Numbered from the stretch's first letter, positions 13,933 through 22,762 are shown. The stretch: DNA of 30,522 nucleotides from a candidate division TA06 bacterium DG_78 (GCA_001303225.1 LJNI01000031.1:1-30522); one strand, 5' to 3'. The notes: generated by a model not told the origin, from the sequence alone. Numbers and translations: made by a program.

Positions 13933-15225
13933 TTAATCGAATCGCTCACCCTCTATTCGCTCTCCACCCACTACTTCCTTACAATTCGATCCATCTACCT
14001 TCACTTCATATTCTTTTCCTGCAAAAGAAAATTCGTACCTGTCACCTCTAAAAAATTTTATTTTTTTGTCATCATCTTTAAAAGAAGGATAGAGGTCTTC
14101 GTATACTGTAGGATCGGTTAACTTAATCAAACTTCCATGCATCACGTCGTAGAGCCAAATTTCCTTATTCATATTAAAAACAAATTTAGAACCACTGTTT
14201 GACCATACAATAGATATTCTACCATCTATTGTGCCTTGTTCAGTTATCCACTGAACATCACCGTCGTGTGATACAAGGAAAATATCATATCCCTGGGCAG
14301 TTTCGCCAACATATGCAAGATATGATGAATCAGGTGAATATACATATGTTGGTTCAAGTCCGAAAGGAAAATCATCTGAAGTAGCGAGAATACCAACCTC
14401 ATAACGTTCATCAGTATTGAAAAACCACACTGTATTTTTTTCCACCTCTATCCATGATACCGGCTTCGTATATTGTTCCAACAACGCGATAATGTCACTA
14501 TTGCCCAGTGCATTCGCTACCATTAAAGGTGTTTCACCAGATGTATTTTTTGCTTGAACGTCTGCACCATGCTCTAATAACAATCTCACGATTATTGTAT
14601 CTCCCTGAGCTACTGCTGCATGGAGAGGTGAACTCTCGCTCATAGCAAGATTGATATTAACGAGAGCCTCCCTTTCTAAAAGATACGATACTATTTCTGT
14701 ATAGCCACTTTGAACTGCCAGATAGAGTGGAGTATATCCCTCTTCATCACAGGCATCTATAGAGGCTCCGTGAGCCATAAGTACCTTTGCGACATCTAAA
14801 TAACCATTACGAACTGCACTATGGAGAGGTGTCTCGCCAAGGTATTCGACATCCACACGTGCTCCTTTGGCGAGAAGCAGTGTCACAGTATGTACATGAC
14901 CATTTTCTGCAGCATAGTGGAGTGGTGTTTCAAAACCAAATTGATACTCATCATACCATCCATCAACATATGCACCCTTATCTACTAAATATTCTGCAAT
15001 CTCCGAGTATCCATACATCGCAGCGTAGTGCAACGGTGTGAACATATCTTCATCTTCTGCATTCGGGTTGGCTGCTCTGTTGAGAGCGTCCTTAACCGCC
15101 TCTATAGCTCCTGACTGTACCGCTGAAAATAAATCGTGATTAGCAGTTATCTGTTCATCAAATCCAGCGGCATTAATCATAGAAAGTAGTAACATAATCG
15201 AACTAAACAAAAACATATTCTTCAT
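13933..15225 (-). CDS. Exported ankyrin-repeat protein fused to a WD40/TolB-like domain
   Basis: The 430-residue protein starts with a signal peptide (MFLFSSIMLLLSMINAAGF, cleavage near residue 20). Residues about 30-265 are seven ankyrin repeats with clear T-P-L-H-x-A-A and G-x-x-x-I/V-x-x-L-L-x-x-G-A motifs; one repeat has a short insertion (WYDEYQFGF). Residues about 270-420 differ: YVYSPDSSYLAYVG, DIFLVSHDGD, SIVWSNSGSKFVFN and IKLTDPT are PD40/TolB-type propeller blades. Ankyrins mediate protein binding, and PD40 blades are common in periplasmic and surface proteins, so this is probably a periplasmic scaffold. Only about three blades are present, too few for a closed propeller on its own. 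The ATG follows GGGAG. It heads the unit with the DUF6504-like and ferredoxin genes. Confidence 0.88.
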   Translation of the reverse strand: MKNMFLFSSIMLLLSMINAAGFDEQITANHDLFSAVQSGAIEAVKDALNRAANPNAEDEDMFTPLHYAAMYGYSEIAEYLVDKGAYVDGWYDEYQFGFETPLHYAAENGHVHTVTLLLAKGARVDVEYLGETPLHSAVRNGYLDVAKVLMAHGASIDACDEEGYTPLYLAVQSGYTEIVSYLLEREALVNINLAMSESSPLHAAVAQGDTIIVRLLLEHGADVQAKNTSGETPLMVANALGNSDIIALLEQYTKPVSWIEVEKNTVWFFNTDERYEVGILATSDDFPFGLEPTYVYSPDSSYLAYVGETAQGYDIFLVSHDGDVQWITEQGTIDGRISIVWSNSGSKFVFNMNKEIWLYDVMHGSLIKLTDPTVYEDLYPSFKDDDKKIKFFRGDRYEFSFAGKEYEVKVDGSNCKEVVGGERIEGERFD

Positions 15226-15316
15226 AGCACTCCCTTCATTGCATGTATAATGATATGGGTTCTATAATATGAACATACGAGACTTTAGTCTTTTTACGAA
15301 TGGTAAGGGTACAGTA

Positions 15317-15829
15317 TCATCCTTTCGCCAATAGTGTATCTATCCACCCAAGGATTTTTTGTGTCAATGATGGCAATTCATCTGTTTTAGATGCAGATGT
15401 AATAACATCAATATCATAGTCGTCTGTCTTCCAGTCACCTGAACCAGATGTTGTTACGAGGATAATTTTAGGTAAATCCTGTGCTCTATCGAGATATTTT
15501 TTCACATCCGGTTGTAATTTCGATTGTTCTGTGGTATGTATCAATACCACGGCATCCCACTCATCTTCATCAGTTTCATGTAATGCAGTAACGTCAATTA
15601 CATTAATGTTGGCTTTTTCTCTAAGATGTGTAGTTAAACTCTCCACCAGCGCATTTTTAAAATTACTTCCTTGACTTGCGATCAGCACCTTATACTCTAC
15701 CTCTGCACGAGTAATCTCATACGACTCGATCACGCCCTGTTTATTGACTAATAGGTAAATTCCAAAGGCAACAATAAGTATAACAGCAACAGCACCTATT
15801 ATGGTTAAAACAATCTTTAATATTTTCAC
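15317..15829 (-). CDS. Membrane-anchored flavodoxin-like domain protein
   Basis: The 170-residue protein has one N-terminal membrane helix (about 5-28) and a soluble alpha/beta domain. KVLIASQGSNFKNALVESL (about 47-65) is strand 1 and the loop where flavodoxins bind FMN phosphate; DAVVLIHTTEQSKL and KIILVTTSGSGDW (about 120-132) correspond to strands 3 and 4. The first loop is SQGSNFKNA rather than the usual S/T-x-T-G-x-T, so FMN binding is uncertain. The predicted orientation leaves the domain outside the cytoplasm if the helix is an uncleaved signal anchor. The start is GTG, supported by GAGGAGG six bases upstream. It has its own promoter at 15876-15903. Function unknown; fold assignment moderate. 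Confidence 0.7.
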   Translation of the reverse strand: MKILKIVLTIIGAVAVILIVAFGIYLLVNKQGVIESYEITRAEVEYKVLIASQGSNFKNALVESLTTHLREKANINVIDVTALHETDEDEWDAVVLIHTTEQSKLQPDVKKYLDRAQDLPKIILVTTSGSGDWKTDDYDIDVITSASKTDELPSLTQKILGWIDTLLAKG

Positions 15830-15875
15830 TATGCCTCCTCTTTTCAGCTCTCGGTATGCAGTCTACGTATGTTAA

Positions 15876-15903
15876 AGCTTATGCTAAAACAGTGGAAAGT
15901 CAA
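15876..15903 (-). promoter_or_regulatory. Promoter of the flavodoxin-like gene
   Basis: On the minus strand: -35 TTGACT (15898-15903), 16-bp spacer, -10 TAAGCT (15876-15881). The -35 and spacer match the other promoters of the window; the -10 keeps only the TA...T core. Confidence 0.5.
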
Positions 15904-15946
15904 GATAAAAATATTGAGTATAATGCCGTCCAAATATGATGTTACA

Positions 15947-16687
15947 CTACTTATCTAATTGTTTTAAACACCAGAGCACTCCCCTATGCATAATATCCCA
16001 ATCAGACCCTCTATCATCTAATTCATCACCAAATTGTACCTCATCACGCTCACTATCTTCCTCAATTTCAGGATGCGTACCAATGATGAATACCCGACCG
16101 TCTCCGTAATCAAAAGCAAGCATTGCTGGCTGATCACAGTCTGCATATCTACCTAAAACTGTCACTGCTGCATCCTGATCTGGTATTAAAACCGGTCCCC
16201 AATAATAGAGTACCCAGAGAGAATCCGGTTCAGATTGTGTTATCGCATGTGTCGAATCAACAATAGTTATCTTACACATACCATAGTCTGGGTATGGAAT
16301 AATTCCATCGACTGGTCCCTTAGTAGTACCAGAAAAAAGTCCGAGAGGAGTCATAGAGAGCTGTTGACCTCGCCAGATGACCTTCTCACCGGCAAAATAA
16401 GCTCCACCACAAATCCCAATGTACGCACCACCGTTTTTAATAAAATCCCTGATGTTTTCCTTACCAGCAGCAGATATGTCCTGTGAATATTGATACATAT
16501 CACCGCCTGGTATACACACAATTTTGAACACATCGATATTCTTATTTATGTATGCTGCATCGACCTGTGTCACACTATACCCCATCCATGCAAACATACT
16601 CTCAAGCGCCTGTATAGATTCATCCCAGCAGCCATTATCTGAGTAGAGCGCGACATCCGTCATATTATGACAAAAATTCTCACACAT
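15947..16687 (-). CDS. BPL-N/GATase1-like protein
   Basis: The 246-residue protein resembles the biotin-protein-ligase N-terminal (BPL_N) group of class I glutamine-amidotransferase-like folds: DVALYSDNGCW (11-21), VCIPGGDMYQYSQ (about 57-69), the nucleophile elbow GGAYIGICGGAYFAG (about 86-100, Cys93) and a late FIIGTHPEIEED (about 199-210) that supplies the His-Glu pair. All triad positions appear present. Members are often mobile between contexts and their substrate is unknown; some act on the cell surface. There is no signal peptide. M1 and M9 are both possible starts and neither has a ribosome site. The 150 bases upstream hold no gene I can support. Confidence 0.82.
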   Translation of the reverse strand: MCENFCHNMTDVALYSDNGCWDESIQALESMFAWMGYSVTQVDAAYINKNIDVFKIVCIPGGDMYQYSQDISAAGKENIRDFIKNGGAYIGICGGAYFAGEKVIWRGQQLSMTPLGLFSGTTKGPVDGIIPYPDYGMCKITIVDSTHAITQSEPDSLWVLYYWGPVLIPDQDAAVTVLGRYADCDQPAMLAFDYGDGRVFIIGTHPEIEEDSERDEVQFGDELDDRGSDWDIMHRGVLWCLKQLDK

Positions 16688-16837
16688 ATGTCACATGAGA
16701 AGTGCTACAAGAGAGACAGGTAAATATAGAACTAATCAGCTGTCACAACGTCATCTAAGAAGTTTAAGAGGTTCTCGCGCACAATGATAAATTATGTAAA
16801 TATGTTCTGAATGTATTAAGGATGGTCACAACCGTTT

Positions 16838-17224
16838 CTATTGAGTTTCAGCCTCACTCTTAAGTGGCCATAACTTCTGTAGTTGTTCTCGGCCAAACGC
16901 CGGCGCAGCAGCACTAAAATATCTTAGAAGTACATCGCCATCATTCATTAAACCATGCGATGCTTCTGATGGAATAAAAATACAATCTCCAGGTCCAACA
17001 CGTGCTGTTTCATTACTGACTGTCATGTACCCACTACCCTCGAGTATATAGTAAATCTGCTCGGGCTTGTGGCTATGAACATGCTGCTTACCACCAGGTT
17101 TTATTTCCACGACTGATGTAGTGAGATGTTGACTATTACCTGTGATTGGTGATGCTAATAGATATGAAACAATTCCCTCTTCACGAATGTAACGCGGTGC
17201 ATGTACTTTCTTCAAAATGATCAT
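16838..17224 (-). CDS. Metal-binding cupin protein
   Basis: The 128-residue protein is a single conserved cupin barrel. Motif 1 is GGKQHVHSHKPEQIYYILEG (44-63) with His48, His50, His52 and Glu55; motif 2 is PGDCIFIPSEASHGLMN (about 78-94) with His90. Unlike the other cupin of the window (6090-6386) the metal ligands are complete, so it may bind Fe or Mn and catalyse a small-molecule reaction, or act as a sensor. It lies 35 bases after the TPR-like gene. No ribosome site is visible; TATAGT ends six bases before the ATG, which could be a -10 box of a leaderless transcript, but no -35 accompanies it. Confidence 0.88.
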   Translation of the reverse strand: MIILKKVHAPRYIREEGIVSYLLASPITGNSQHLTTSVVEIKPGGKQHVHSHKPEQIYYILEGSGYMTVSNETARVGPGDCIFIPSEASHGLMNDGDVLLRYFSAAAPAFGREQLQKLWPLKSEAETQ

Positions 17225-17259
17225 ATCATTACTATATATTAAAATTCTTCATCAAGATG

Positions 17260-17724
17260 TTATTTAATTTTCTTTTCGAGTCTTTTTATTTCAGTGAAAA
17301 GGAGGTCTACATCGACACCTTTTTTATACGCTATTGACTGGTCTTTGTTAGTGTAATTGAATATCTTTTCATATTCCTTAAGTGCTTCCAGGAACCTCCC
17401 TTCATCTTCTAACATCTTACCACGTTCTCTATAATGTTTGGCAAGGAGATTTAGGCCCTCTCTATAATATTCACTGTAACCTGTAATGAGCGCATCTTTA
17501 TACGATGCGAGGCTGTGCGTATGTCCGTAATACATGACATCTTCGAGCGCTTCGATACCAGCTTCCTCATTATTTCTGTAGAGGACAATAGCTTCTTGAT
17601 ATAACCTCTCAAACTCTGGTGTAATCTCTTCAACTTCCTTCTTCTCAAGCTGGTATCCGAAAAAAGCCATCACAATAAAAAGTACCACAACAACGCCTAC
17701 AATAATAAGAATAACTTTTTTCAT
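17260..17724 (-). CDS. Membrane-anchored helical (TPR-like) protein
   Basis: The 154-residue protein has an N-terminal membrane helix (about 3-24) and an all-helical, charged remainder. FERLYQEAIVLYRNNEEAGIEAL, YYREGLNLLAKHYRERGKML and EGRFLEALKEYEKIFNYT are TPR-like helical pairs, the last with the typical small-large pattern G-R-F-L-E-A-L-K-E-Y. It may be an envelope scaffold or assembly factor. No family name is apparent. A strong AAGGAGG site and a consensus promoter (17754-17781) precede it. It is the first gene of a probable transcript with the cupin at 16838-17224. Confidence 0.72.
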   Translation of the reverse strand: MKKVILIIVGVVVVLFIVMAFFGYQLEKKEVEEITPEFERLYQEAIVLYRNNEEAGIEALEDVMYYGHTHSLASYKDALITGYSEYYREGLNLLAKHYRERGKMLEDEGRFLEALKEYEKIFNYTNKDQSIAYKKGVDVDLLFTEIKRLEKKIK

Positions 17725-17753
17725 TATACCTCCTTGCAGCTTCTTCTAACTAA

Positions 17754-17781
17754 ATTGTATACACCCTCAAGAAATTGTCAA
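17754..17781 (-). promoter_or_regulatory. Promoter of the TPR-like gene
   Basis: On the minus strand: -35 TTGACA (17776-17781), 16-bp spacer ending GTGTA, -10 TACAAT (17754-17759). The leader of about 25 nt carries AAGGAGG. It separates this unit from the M1 peptidase operon upstream. Confidence 0.8.
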
Positions 17782-17806
17782 TTATTCCAGTAGGATAATC
17801 AAAAAA

Positions 17807-20194
17807 TTATTTTTCTATTACACAGAGAACACCGTGCCAGGGATTGGGCACAATAGAGAGTGGCTTATTCGGTAATTTAAACTGTTTTTGGCTTACTCCA
17901 GATCCCTTGAGCAACATCTCAACGACTGCATGTCCATTTTCAAAATTAATAACCAAACGGAGTGGCGTTTTAAAAGATTCTGGTACACCTTTTTGCTCAA
18001 CATTTGCAGTAAGGAAATAGTTACTACCATCACCCACCTCGACCTGGTACTCAAATTTGTAGAATGGAATAGCAGTACCGTACACCCATTGATTAAAAAA
18101 CCAATCCATATCTTCATCAAAATGTTTCTCAACGATTTTTTTGAAGTCTTCAGTCGATACAATCTTTCCTGAATAGGTATCCACAAATTCCTTCATCATC
18201 GCAATAAAACGGTCATCACTTTTTTTATCGTAATCAAAGAGCATCATGCGGAGCATATGGAGCACATACGCACCCTTGGCATATAGTAACCGCATGCCGA
18301 GAGGTGTATCGAACGAACCTAATCTCTCTCCAAGCCATATTGGACCGAGTGCATTTGCATTTGAACCTTCATCAGTTTTTGCGAACACTTGTTCTTGAAG
18401 CATTTTCATATATCCCTTAAACCGTTCTATACCTTCTGTCGTCTGAAGATACAATGCTGCTGAATAGGTAGCAAATCCCTCTTCGAGCCACATATCATGA
18501 TACGAATTCGTTAAAACAGTGTGTCCCCACCACTGATGTGCTATTTCGTGGGAAGCCAGTGTTTCAAACCACATCACAGACCTATCACTCTGAATCAATC
18601 CGAGCCTCTCTTTCAAAGATTCATCAAAAAAAGCTGTGTACGGCAAGAAGACGAGTGTAGGCCAGCTCTGTCCAAAGTATCCTTGTGGCTGTTGAGATAC
18701 TGTAATCGTACGAATCGGTATCTTACCAAAAAAGTGGGTATACACCTCATACGCATTACGACTCTCAATAGCAGCATTCTTACCCATTCCTTCGGTCGTT
18801 AGTTCCTGCGGTAAAATCATTAATTCTGATTGTAATTCTTTGTATTCTTCAAGCAGAAGACGAATCATCAATAAGTCGTCAGATAACTTAATATTCGTAT
18901 AGCAGTCTATCGTACAGAGTGAACCCTTCTGAGTCTCTCTGGCAAACTTACCATAATTGAATCCAGCAGCACTGATCTCTATCTCGCTGTCCCATTCTGA
19001 GTACGCAATACCATCCTCAGTCCACCTGCGTCGCAGCTCGCCAGTGCTGAGAAGTGTCATGTCTTCAGGTACAGCAAATTTTATATTGAAACGTCTTAGA
19101 TCGTGTGGATTTGTATAGAAACTCGGATACCAGGAATCTCGCTCCCACACCACAAAATTATCTCCGCCAACATCTTCTATTATATCATCACCCGAATACG
19201 CCACAGTGAGTGTATAGGTTTTCCCTTTTCTAAGCGGTTCAGGAAATGCTATCCATAATTCTGCATCTTCCTCTTCATCTTCTTGAATAAAAAAACAGGT
19301 ATCTGATGCATCAAAGATTACACTTTCTACCTGAAGAAAAGGAGAGAGTATTATCGGAACTACTCTCATACTATCAACAAGACTCGTAAAGCGCATGCGT
19401 GCAGTTGCACTCAGGTATTTTTTTGCATCGATTTTGACATCGAGATGCATAGTCTCTATGTCAAAACGAGATTGTTGTTGCAATAATTGCGTCTCAATAT
19501 GTGCTGAATACCAAATCTCAAAGTCTGCTCGTTCTGAAAAAGGTATCTGTTTAGAATGAAGGAGACTAACAGCTTCTTCATCTAATGGGTCAATGATGAA
19601 GAGCAAGTTTTCTACGTCATCGGAGCATTCGAGAAAAGCAACAAAGAAATCACTATACTTTGTACTGATGAGGTCAGACAATACCCGCGCATCAATATTC
19701 CAGATAAAACGCTCACGAATTCTCTCTTTAAATTCTGTAACCACCTCAATAATACCATCGATAGGGTGTGCCACTATTTCCTGATTGCTCGTTATGATTT
19801 CATAGGTGCTATCAGTAAACAAAAAAAGAACCTGCTCAAATTCCTGTTCGAGTATATCCTCACCAGTGAATCGTCGAATTTGCTGTCTCTCAACTTTATC
19901 ATTTGGTGACAACCGAAAAATCCCCTTACCTTTGAAAAAAGCAACCACAACTCTGCTATTGACCGGTTTAAAAAAATATACATAGCCTGAATCAAGAATA
20001 AAATCGGCATCTTCTTTGCTAAAAGAATACGTATCAACCTGAATCACACGAGATGAATCCAATGATACATTCCGTATTGCTGTATACATTTTTTGAATAT
20101 CTACCAAAGACAAAGTAGTACCATCTTGTGTGGATGCTTGAAGAAACATTATGCAACATAAGATTGCGGAGAAAATACAAGTAACATATCTCAT
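17807..20194 (-). CDS. Exported M1-family zinc aminopeptidase-like protein
   Basis: The start is taken at ATG 20194 (MRYVTCIFSAIL...) because GAGGT lies six bases before it and a typical signal peptide begins there; the frame opens 8 codons earlier. The 795-residue product has an N-terminal region of unknown type (about 20-235), then a saddle-like beta domain and the thermolysin-like domain with HEIAH (549-553) and the third ligand Glu572 in WLEEGFATYS, the HEXXH-x18-E pattern of M1. A later KGAYVLHMLR holds the expected catalytic Tyr. The exopeptidase motif G-x-M-E-N is not seen; its place has QSWPTLVFLPY, so N-terminal amine recognition may differ. It starts 2 bases after the radical SAM gene, whose last codons contain its ribosome site. 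Confidence 0.92.
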   Translation of the reverse strand: MRYVTCIFSAILCCIMFLQASTQDGTTLSLVDIQKMYTAIRNVSLDSSRVIQVDTYSFSKEDADFILDSGYVYFFKPVNSRVVVAFFKGKGIFRLSPNDKVERQQIRRFTGEDILEQEFEQVLFLFTDSTYEIITSNQEIVAHPIDGIIEVVTEFKERIRERFIWNIDARVLSDLISTKYSDFFVAFLECSDDVENLLFIIDPLDEEAVSLLHSKQIPFSERADFEIWYSAHIETQLLQQQSRFDIETMHLDVKIDAKKYLSATARMRFTSLVDSMRVVPIILSPFLQVESVIFDASDTCFFIQEDEEEDAELWIAFPEPLRKGKTYTLTVAYSGDDIIEDVGGDNFVVWERDSWYPSFYTNPHDLRRFNIKFAVPEDMTLLSTGELRRRWTEDGIAYSEWDSEIEISAAGFNYGKFARETQKGSLCTIDCYTNIKLSDDLLMIRLLLEEYKELQSELMILPQELTTEGMGKNAAIESRNAYEVYTHFFGKIPIRTITVSQQPQGYFGQSWPTLVFLPYTAFFDESLKERLGLIQSDRSVMWFETLASHEIAHQWWGHTVLTNSYHDMWLEEGFATYSAALYLQTTEGIERFKGYMKMLQEQVFAKTDEGSNANALGPIWLGERLGSFDTPLGMRLLYAKGAYVLHMLRMMLFDYDKKSDDRFIAMMKEFVDTYSGKIVSTEDFKKIVEKHFDEDMDWFFNQWVYGTAIPFYKFEYQVEVGDGSNYFLTANVEQKGVPESFKTPLRLVINFENGHAVVEMLLKGSGVSQKQFKLPNKPLSIVPNPWHGVLCVIEK

Positions 20195-20196
20195 GG

Positions 20197-21168
20197 TTAC
20201 CTCATTTCTTCGTAACAACCAGCTGGCATGAGATATTGAGGATAGACAGTCCTCAAGAACCTTCTCACTTCATAGCAGAGGTGACATTCATTCACAAAAT
20301 TTTTATTTTTTTTGTAGCCCTTTCCTACGGCTAATTGTAAAAGTCCTATTGGTCCCTCTTCTACAACAATGCGCATGATTGGATGGTCTCTGTAATCATA
20401 GTTCTCAAGTACCTCTGTTATAGATTTCTCTTTAGCATTGCCGATACAAATACCTGGACAGAGTGTCACATTACCTTCACAATCGATTTCAACTGTGTGA
20501 GGATTTTTGCAATCACCACCTAACCAGCGTGGAAGTTGGCATCTACCACTCGGTATTTCCGTCTGAAGCTGCATATCCTCAGTGAGATAGTCTGCTGCCC
20601 GTCCTTCGAAAGAAATCGGGTATTGAAAGAAGTGCACCTCAGGTAATCCATTCAGGTTATCAATTATTTTCGTTGTTATCTTATTATATGCATTATCATA
20701 ATCTTTGGATACAATATAATAACTATCCACAGCAATCGTATCAAAATCAAGCTGTGTTGCCGCCACGAGAGCTGTCTTCACGATGTCTAGAGGAATGTAT
20801 TCCTGGTGGAAAGCATCCACGCTGAAGGTAATACACGTTAAACCAAATTCTTTTAGCGTGCTCAGTTTCTCTTCAGCTACTGTTCTTGTCTCTGCCCAAT
20901 AGCCATTCGTAATGACCCATCGCTGAAGAATATTCAGTTCTTTAGCTTTTCTCAGATAATTGTGTAGTTCTTCGAAATATAGAAATGGCTCACCTCCATG
21001 TATAGTTAGTGATTGAATTGGTTGCATAGTAGTTATCTCGGTGAGCCATCGTATTGCATCTCCTGAATTCATGTAACCTTCTCTTTGATGTCCAGCCCTG
21101 TAGCTACAATGTTTACATTGTGACGGGCACCTAAATGTTAATAGAAAATCAATGCCTCTTATATTCAT
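20197..21168 (-). CDS. Radical SAM protein with C-terminal SPASM-like cysteines
   Basis: The 323-residue protein has the radical SAM motif C14-PSQ-C18-KH-C21, which binds the 4Fe-4S cluster that cleaves S-adenosylmethionine, and the SAM-binding GGEP (58-61). TNGYW (about 87-91) and SVDAFHQEY (116-124) are typical of peptide- and protein-modifying members. The C-terminal third has Cys at 210, 220, 230, 237, 241, 295, 298 and 318, in the spacing expected for SPASM/twitch auxiliary clusters (EIDCEGNVTLCPGIC is characteristic). Such enzymes install thioether or C-C bonds in peptides or mature enzymes. No short precursor peptide gene is evident beside it. It overlaps the upstream cysteine-rich protein gene by ATGA and is followed after 2 bases by the M1 peptidase gene, so the three are translationally coupled. 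Confidence 0.92.
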   Translation of the reverse strand: MNIRGIDFLLTFRCPSQCKHCSYRAGHQREGYMNSGDAIRWLTEITTMQPIQSLTIHGGEPFLYFEELHNYLRKAKELNILQRWVITNGYWAETRTVAEEKLSTLKEFGLTCITFSVDAFHQEYIPLDIVKTALVAATQLDFDTIAVDSYYIVSKDYDNAYNKITTKIIDNLNGLPEVHFFQYPISFEGRAADYLTEDMQLQTEIPSGRCQLPRWLGGDCKNPHTVEIDCEGNVTLCPGICIGNAKEKSITEVLENYDYRDHPIMRIVVEEGPIGLLQLAVGKGYKKNKNFVNECHLCYEVRRFLRTVYPQYLMPAGCYEEMR

Positions 21169-22232
21169 GCCGTATATTTATTTTTAAACCAAGAAGTAGC
21201 CTCTGGATAATCATCAATCAGCTCAGCTCGTTTGACACCATCTTCTGGCCGACCCTGATGGTTATCTTTAATCGTCTTTAAAAAACATGCAACCAACCAT
21301 TCTTTAGTATTATCTTTTTCACCAAGAAGAAATGATATCCTCTTAGCAGTTGCTTGTAAATTTATGTTCAATGATGCAATTTCCTTCACTGAAATCTCAT
21401 GCAACCACGAATTGATTGCGATTGCATACACTAATGAATGTTCTTCAATAAAACGCCTAAATTCATGTGCCATTGATTGCTTGCCGCTAAACTGTCCTGC
21501 ACACAAAAGACCAGCGTCAATAATCATACCTTGAGCACAAGAACATCGTGGAATAGATGCATCATCTGGACATCCTGCCTGGCACTTAAAACAACCAAAA
21601 GGAAACGGAGTCCATGGGTCTTCTAACACCGATGTCTGCTGGCATTCACTACCACAGAAATGTTTAAGAGAATATACTGAAACCTCATTAGCAGTAATGA
21701 GAGATATAAGTTTTTCTACAAAACTTTTGTTCTTTTTCGTGGGTTCTCCAAGAAAGCGAAAAATCTTAAAATCTAATGAATCCTTGGGCTGATTCTGTGC
21801 AAGCCAGTTCTTCAGTGACTCACCATATTTATTAATCATCTCCGTCTGTTGATCATTCATACTGTGGGAATCATGATAACCAAGAGCATCTAATAAACCA
21901 CGACCTTCGCAGCCTATCTTCAACGGATTTGACAGTTGTGTATTACCTATCTCCTCACATACAATTTCTATACTCTCAGGAAAGAGAGGATGTCTGCGAC
22001 AGAATTCAGCGATATGAGCACGTATTAATCGTTGTTCACTGGTTAATTCACCTAATGTCGACTGCATGTCATTAAGCCATAAAATTTCTTTATCCCACGT
22101 TGAAGGATCATCAGTGATTTTTATGTTAAACCAATGATTAAAAATCTTCGCTTCTGAAGAAAATTTTTCTTCTTCAAGTATCATTTCAAATCCCATTGGA
22201 ACATATTTATATGCTACAAGTTTCACACCCAT
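21165..22232 (-). CDS. Cysteine-rich protein of unknown family, partner of the radical SAM enzyme
   Basis: I do not recognise this 355-residue family. It has no signal peptide. Residues 1-190 are mostly helical and charged with scattered Cys (78, 92, 108). A compact cluster follows: Cys193, 197, 214, 217, 221, 230, 232 and 244, arranged C-x3-C, C-x2-C-x3-C, C-x-C and C, enough for two metal sites (iron-sulfur or zinc). Residues 250-355 are helical again, ending in a basic tail. The stop overlaps the radical SAM start (ATGA), so both are made together; it may be a substrate, a carrier protein or an electron donor. No strong ribosome site precedes the ATG, and ATG codons 13 and 17 are alternatives. 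Confidence 0.7.
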   Translation of the reverse strand: MGVKLVAYKYVPMGFEMILEEEKFSSEAKIFNHWFNIKITDDPSTWDKEILWLNDMQSTLGELTSEQRLIRAHIAEFCRRHPLFPESIEIVCEEIGNTQLSNPLKIGCEGRGLLDALGYHDSHSMNDQQTEMINKYGESLKNWLAQNQPKDSLDFKIFRFLGEPTKKNKSFVEKLISLITANEVSVYSLKHFCGSECQQTSVLEDPWTPFPFGCFKCQAGCPDDASIPRCSCAQGMIIDAGLLCAGQFSGKQSMAHEFRRFIEEHSLVYAIAINSWLHEISVKEIASLNINLQATAKRISFLLGEKDNTKEWLVACFLKTIKDNHQGRPEDGVKRAELIDDYPEATSWFKNKYTA

Positions 22233-22260
22233 CGCACACTTTCTTTAAAATTGTATTTCA

Positions 22261-22707
22261 TCAAGCAAACCAATATTTTTTCGCCTCGAGAAATGCTTTT
22301 ACGCCTTTTTTCTTCAGTATTCTTAAGTTTCTTAAATGACCGATTCCATGAACCCCTTCTAAGAAATTGAGTTTTTTACACTTCTCAAATTCACTACACT
22401 CCCAGCATCCATTTAAACCTTTTTTCACACAGCACGTTCTGATTTTACAAAAAGGTGGACCACCGCCACTGTGACATGTTCTCTTACAACGAAATCTAAC
22501 CATTAAACCCAACACATCATAACAGGAATCGTAATGTTTGAATTGTTTAAAATACTTCGATAACCCGCGAGCAGTCCTATCGAACTTTGTCTGCCGAAGT
22601 TCTTTTCTTAAATCCCTTGCAAGATCAGCAATTGTACCTTTGTAACCAAAACAATCTCCACAATAGAGCCCACAATAGGCAATCAAATTTTTATTTTTCT
22701 TTGCCAC
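22261..22707 (-). CDS. DUF3795-type cysteine-rich protein
   Basis: The 148-residue protein begins LIAYCGLYCGDCFGYKG, the conserved start of DUF3795, and has further Cys pairs: CKRTCHSGGGPPFCKIRTCC (about 74-93) and GCWECSEFEKCKKL (about 99-112), ending GVKAFLEAKKYWF. DUF3795 proteins are widespread in anaerobes; the Cys-x2-Cys pattern suggests a metal site but no function has been assigned. The start codon is GTG with AGGAAGG upstream. It lies 28 bases upstream of the cysteine-rich radical SAM partner and 55 bases downstream of the exported amidotransferase-like gene, so it may belong to one transcript with both. Confidence 0.88.
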   Translation of the reverse strand: MAKKNKNLIAYCGLYCGDCFGYKGTIADLARDLRKELRQTKFDRTARGLSKYFKQFKHYDSCYDVLGLMVRFRCKRTCHSGGGPPFCKIRTCCVKKGLNGCWECSEFEKCKKLNFLEGVHGIGHLRNLRILKKKGVKAFLEAKKYWFA

Positions 22708-22762
22708 GCTCGAACCTTCCTATTTAAATATTCTTAGACACGTCCATGATAAAATGAATACA

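Noticed and set aside
15280..15300. Small dyad AGACT-TT-AGTCT followed by TTTTT upstream of the ankyrin gene, as a terminator
   Set aside because: The T-run follows on the plus strand, where no gene is transcribed into it; on the minus strand there is no U-tract.
16732..16785. A short minus-strand frame reading IVRENLLNFLDDVVTAD before a stop, in the 150-base gap upstream of the BPL-N-like gene
   Set aside because: It is only 17 codons with no ribosome site and no second matching segment. Chance is as likely as a gene remnant.
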